Source: Tenrec ecaudatus
Taxonomy: Eukaryota; Chordata; Mammalia; Afrosoricida; Tenrecidae
Direction: 5' to 3'
Length of the DNA: 64,000 bases
NCBI RefSeq assembly: GCF_050624435.1
Contig: NC_134538.1
Location: forward strand, 119,124,437 to 119,188,436
The first letter of the stretch is position 1. Each line of letters opens with the position of its first letter. Under the pieces are notes generated by a model that was not told where the DNA came from, searched no databases, and was given only the letters and a program-made list of their open reading frames with translations. Made by a program: the position numbers and the translations under genes. Of the stretch, positions 60,170-64,000 are shown piece by piece.

Positions 60170-60700
60170 AATAAACTGGAATGTTCAATATACTCTTGAT
60201 CAAAAGGAGGAAATTATAAGAAAAAAAATTTCTTGAACCTTGTACCAAAATAAAATGACTGAACTAAACACTGATGCTCCATTCAGCACAATTGCAACCA
60301 AAGTGAACACTGTCCAATCTTGAGACTAATTACATGGCTAGCAACTATGAGTAACTAGGGACATAGTTTCTCTCAGACCAACCTGAAAGAACGTCAATAA
60401 ATATCTTCCTTGACTTTGTCTCAGGGAATCTCTCCTCCATGATAAAGAGGGAGAAACCAGGTCTGAGTTTTCCTGGGATCCAGTACAAGAGAGACTTCAG
60501 TTGCGCAAACTCAATACGGTTTCACGTGAATGAGCTATTTCTAAGAGAAGAATGTCCTGTAACTTCTTAGTCCTGCTGTATCTTGACCCAAGTTGTAACC
60601 TCCAAGTTGTGTAACTTTTGTTCTTTGCTGGGCTTATTAAATATGTGCTCACGCTTCCTCTTTTTGTAGTCACCAGTTTCACATTGGTCAAACCCAGGCT
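60170..60700 (+). repeat. ERV LTR-like element, 3' side of the env remnant
   Basis: Aligns in order with 46270-47000: 'ttcttgaaccttgtacc', 'ggctagcaactatgagtaac', 'ctgaaagaacgtcaataaat', 'gtaacctccaagttgtgtaa'. It contains 'gcttattaaatatg' (60629-60642), a polyadenylation-like site near its end. Position and orientation fit the 3' LTR of the env-bearing remnant. Exact TG and CA limits were not fixed. Confidence 0.5.
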
Positions 60701-60828
60701 CAGAATTCAAATAGATTATTTAAGCTGAGTAAATCCTCCAAGTTTTATTTTAAGGTTTGAGTTTTGTCACACATTAGACTTGCTGATGTAATAGGCAATG
60801 AGTCGGACTGCCAACCCCAAGGCCAGCA

Positions 60829-60860
60829 GTGTGTGTGTTTGTGTGTGTGTGTGTGTGTGT
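60829..60860. repeat. (TG)n microsatellite
   Basis: About 15 TG units with one TTT interruption near 60839. The reverse strand gives a spurious His-Thr repeat frame. Confidence 0.9.
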
Positions 60861-61359
60861 ACATATAGCCACATATGTGTGCATACTTATATAGGTATAT
60901 ATCTTTGTATCTGTATAGATCAAGAAATTGGCTTTTGTGGCTGTGAAATCTGACAAGTTTCAAGTCCTGGGTCAGATTTCAAGCTGGAGTCTTGTCTTGA
61001 CCCCCTTGCTGTAGGGATTGCTGAATCCAAGATATGAAACCCAGAAGGTCGGCAGCTGGTGGGGGCGGGGGGGGGGTCCAGTGAGTCTCAGGTCAGCAAA
61101 GAAAATGGTAGGCTGCTGGCTCACAGGCACTGAGACTAATGAATCCGACAGTCAGCAGGCTACAGAGAAACTGGTGACACAACTCTTACGAACCAGAGGG
61201 AAGAAGATTATGAGCCAGATGTAGGATCCAGATCCAGTGAAAAGCAAAAGTGCTTTGCCAGAACACCCATGTAAGGAGAGGGTTACCCACCTCCTGACAA
61301 AAACAAAAAACAAAAACAGATTTTTTTCCAAAGTTTTGTAATTAAGATTTTTTTTGTTT
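60861..61359. other. Unassigned sequence with a G-run
   Basis: No gene recognised. 61059-61076 has two long G runs split by a C. The sequence around 61020-61200 is repeat-like and may be an old L1 3' end on minus, but this is a weak impression. Confidence 0.35.
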
Positions 61360-61860
61360 TTACAAAACAATCTTGTCACCTTCAAAGTACTCTCCATTAT
61401 TCTCAATACATTTGTCAAATCTGCAATTCCATTCTTGGAAACATGTTTCAAACTCACCTGTTTGGATGACTGACAGCACCTCAGTGGTTGTTTTTTTCCC
61501 CCCGTTCACCTCTTCTACATCATCAAATTGCTGCCCTTTCATGTCCCTCTTCATTTGCAGAAACAAAAAGAAGTCTCACAGAGTGAGGCCAGGTGAATAA
61601 GGTGCATGGGGCAAGAGATAAATGCTGTGTTTTGCCAAAAACTGGCGCACCGAGACAGCTACATGAGAAGGTAGGTGCATTGTCATGGTGGCAAAACCAG
61701 TCCCTCCTCTGCCACAAATCAGGCCTCTTTTTGTGGCACACTGTTGCACAATCTCTTCAGAACCTCTAAATAGAAAGCTTGACTAACAGTCTAACCTGGT
61801 CAGACCTTGTGGAACAAACTAAAAATGCACTAGGACAATGACCATGTGTTAGCAAGCAGC
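61360..61860 (-). pseudogene. Mariner-family transposase fossil
   Basis: Mariner transposases cut and paste DNA using a D,D34D triad. On minus, the ORF at 61523-61741 contains 'HHDNAP' (second Asp, codon at 61682-61684). A different frame contains 'DFFLFLQMKRDMKG' (third Asp, codon at 61573-61575). The ORF at 61360-61566 then gives the C-terminus ('EFETCFQEWNCRFDKC', then 'GEYFEGDK'). The distance between the two Asp codons is 4 bases longer than the mariner spacing, so at least one frameshift lies between them, and a TGA stop sits just before the third Asp. The N-terminal DNA-binding part is not visible. Neither terminal repeat was found. Confidence 0.85.
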
Positions 61861-61995
61861 ATGTTAGGTGTGGTATGTAATATGGGGGACAACCTGTGGA
61901 CTAAACTTCCTGTATCCCAATGCATGGCCCTTTAATACAGTTCTTCATGTTGTGGTGCACTCCCAACCATAGAGGCAAGAATGATGGGACTGTTG
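61861..61995. other. Unassigned sequence
   Basis: Short interval between the mariner fossil and an RTE scrap; nothing recognised. Confidence 0.3.
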
Positions 61996-62085
61996 TAAAG
62001 ATGGCATACTTCTGGGCAGTGTTCTGTCCTGCTGTACATAGCGAGGCTATGAGTTGGAACAAACTCTAAGACACTTAAAATATAG
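61996..62085 (+). mobile_element. RTE LINE 3' terminal scrap
   Basis: 'gggcagtgttctgtcctgct' and 'gctatgagttggaacaaact' are the RTE 3' end in plus orientation; the final repeat tail is lost. Confidence 0.65.
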
Positions 62086-62865
62086 GAATCTGAAGGTTTT
62101 ATTCTCATGTAGAAGTAAATGTTATTTTTGTGACCTCACATCTTGAGTAAAACCCAGTCTGAGTTGTATAGAAAACATATCAGAGTTCAGTGTTAGGACA
62201 TTGTTCTGAAACTCATGGTAATTGAAGAAATATGAATAGACAGATAGTTCCAACATGAAATAAACTTTGGAGTGGGTGACCACCCCTGTCACAGGAAACC
62301 TGTTTTGTCGTGTTAAAGCTGCCAAGAGGAATCGAAGGGGTCGTGCCCGCTAAGCAATGCTGAATACTGCTTTGCAAACACAAGGACAAAAGCCTCCGGA
62401 AACAATGGAGGCTGGACTAATTGCTGGACAATCTCCATGGTTGCTGTGTACGCTTTATCCTTCCAGCCACTGTAACTGACTGCTCACCCTCAGATACATT
62501 CTGATCATTCATCCCTGTGGAAGTGCAATAGGCTACCGAGTGTCAAAGCTACAATTTCTATGACTTTGTTACGCTTGCAGTCTTGGATGAATGGTCACAG
62601 AACTCTTGGGACTATTTCAATAGAAAAGCTCACTAGAATTGAAGAAATCATTATTCAATATCAAACTGATATAGATTTAAGTGGACCACTGGTGGGATGG
62701 GGCCAACGTGATCATGGCATGGTAGATCAGAAGATTTTATTTTAGACTAGATTGAAAATCCTGGTTTCTGAACCCATATTATATTCTCTTCCCAAAATCT
62801 GTTCTTTTCTCGTCTGTGCAGCTCTTACGTGTCAGGTGAAACTGTTTCCATCCTGCATTCTGAGA
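62086..62865. other. Unassigned sequence
   Basis: No gene or named repeat recognised. Confidence 0.4.
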
Positions 62866-62867
62866 AA

Positions 62868-63060
62868 AACCTTGCCATTGAGTGGATTCTCACACATAGT
62901 GACTCTATAGATCAGAGTAGAACTACACCATTCAGTCTCTGGCACTTTAAATCTTTACAACTATAAATAGCTTCATATTTTCCTGGGGAGCAGTTGGTTG
63001 TTTTGAACAGCTGGCCTTTCAGTCAGCAGCCCTGTAAGTAACCCTCTGTGCCACCAGCTC
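62868..63060 (-). mobile_element. AfroSINE
   Basis: 'gccattgagtggattctcac' and 'atagtgactctatagatcag' tail, 'ggttgttttgaacagctggc' B-box side, 'ctctgtgccaccagc' head complement. Confidence 0.85.
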
Positions 63061-64000
63061 TCAGAGTGGGCTGACTGTGAGTGTCTGCCTAGTGACTGAC
63101 TGGGGCAATTGGGCTGAAGGAGGTACATGTGGCAATGCCCCATGGCTGTGTGGCCCATTGGAGAACAGGAAAAACTGACAGTGCAGAGGGGCTTTTGAGA
63201 AAAGATTTTCTTCCTTTTAAGAGAGAATGTGCGGAAGAGGTGACTCCCTGGCTCAGCCTCGGCTTGCGTGGTCATTGTTGAGGAATAAGAAACGCGTCAA
63301 AGACAGAGAAGCTGCGGTTCAGCAATTTCTCAGGGCCTCACATGCCCGTGTCTGAGCCAGCCACGGGAGCTCCTGGTTGATGGGGCCATGTTGAATCAGA
63401 TTTTTGTGGTACTTTAGGAAACCAGAATTTTTCCTTTGTAAAACTGGGTTTTTAAAATTATTTGATTTTTATTGTTAAGATTAAGTTGTTATGGTCAATT
63501 CATAAGGCCTGCCTAGCCACAATTCCTTATATGATCTAATTCGGGACTTCATACAGTGGTGGCTCTAGTCACATTTTTTAGGGAATTCTCTACTAAGGAA
63601 TGGGAAGAGGATGGGATTAAGACTTGACCTCAGTAAAGGGTGTGAATTGGGCCATACTCCTTATTTCCTTGAGGACATCTATAAGATCCTACTTATGAAC
63701 CAAGACATGTGCTTTGGTTCCTTGTTGATAGCTTTCAGATTCCACCTCAGGACCCGGCATGAACCAGTCTATATTTGTATTCCTTGGTGCTGCCATACAA
63801 TTCCATATAATCATTACCTTACTGGAAAAGCCAAATCTGTTCTCCTGACTGAGCTTTGGCAGAAGCAAGAAGACCCGCTATAGCTTTGGAACGTTTTTGG
63901 ATTCTGGCTCTGGACCCTTCATTTGGCTTGCTTCCACCTGACTCGGATTTTAGACCCCATAGCATCCACCATGACGTGAGATATATCCCCAAAGCTTGTG
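63061..64000. other. Unassigned sequence; possible LTR-like repeat from about 63400
   Basis: No gene recognised. 63770-63990 weakly resembles the reverse complement of 40620-40780. The 90-codon ORF at 63611-63883 has no domain I know. The repeat, if one, runs off the window edge. Confidence 0.3.

Noticed and set aside
60745-60963. His-Thr repeat ORFs on minus
   Set aside because: Direct product of the TG microsatellite at 60829-60860.

Overview
This window is mammalian genomic DNA from an afrotherian, most likely a tenrec (Echinops telfairi or a close relative). The case rests on repeat content. There are about 20 copies of a tRNA-derived SINE of the AfroSINE type, many fragments of an RTE/BovB-like LINE, one short SPIN (SPACE INVADERS) hAT element and a mariner fossil. 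AfroSINEs are restricted to Afrotheria, and among afrotherians SPIN is best known from tenrecs. The species call is inference and was not checked by any search.

I find no intact protein-coding gene. The open reading frames are short and mostly lie in transposon remains or in unassigned AT-rich sequence. Gene-derived material is limited to one clear processed pseudogene (CCT6A, minus strand, 36.9-39.4 kb), one exon-like ORF of unknown origin (12.2-12.4 kb), an env fragment of an endogenous retrovirus (about 58.4 kb) and a mariner transposase fossil (about 61.4-61.8 kb).

Layout. 0-5 kb: an LTR-like piece, a long minus-strand RTE copy, an L1-3'-end-like repeat, a plus RTE copy and a short hAT element with target duplications. 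5-12 kb: SINEs, a minus copy of repeat family A, a plus RTE copy and a 97-bp AG microsatellite. 12-19 kb: mainly unique AT-rich DNA with RTE pieces. 19-28 kb: the 5' half of an RTE interrupted by a SINE, MIR, MER5A, old L1, an internally deleted RTE and a 5'-inverted RTE. 28-29 kb: two head-to-head LTRs. 29-34 kb: unique DNA, MIR, and a family A copy with a perfect 15-bp target duplication. 34-37 kb: old L1 and L2, SINE and RTE pieces. 37-40 kb: the CCT6A pseudogene with a nested solo LTR and a nested SINE. 41-46 kb: an RTE and long unassigned DNA. 46-47 kb: an LTR carrying the SPIN element. 48-55 kb: two opposed RTE copies, a nested repeat complex and a 1-kb family A copy with target duplications. 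56-61 kb: ERV remains (env and LTR) split by an RTE insertion. 61-64 kb: the mariner fossil, a SINE and unassigned DNA.

The elements form a readable insertion history: RTE into ERV, SPIN into LTR, LTR and SINE into a pseudogene, SINE into RTE, family A into family B. The AfroSINE and RTE copies share a 3' tail, which fits SINE mobilisation by RTE proteins. I see no CRISPR array, operon, structural RNA gene or new enzymatic system. Element boundaries are estimated by eye and may be off by tens of bases, except where target duplications fix them.
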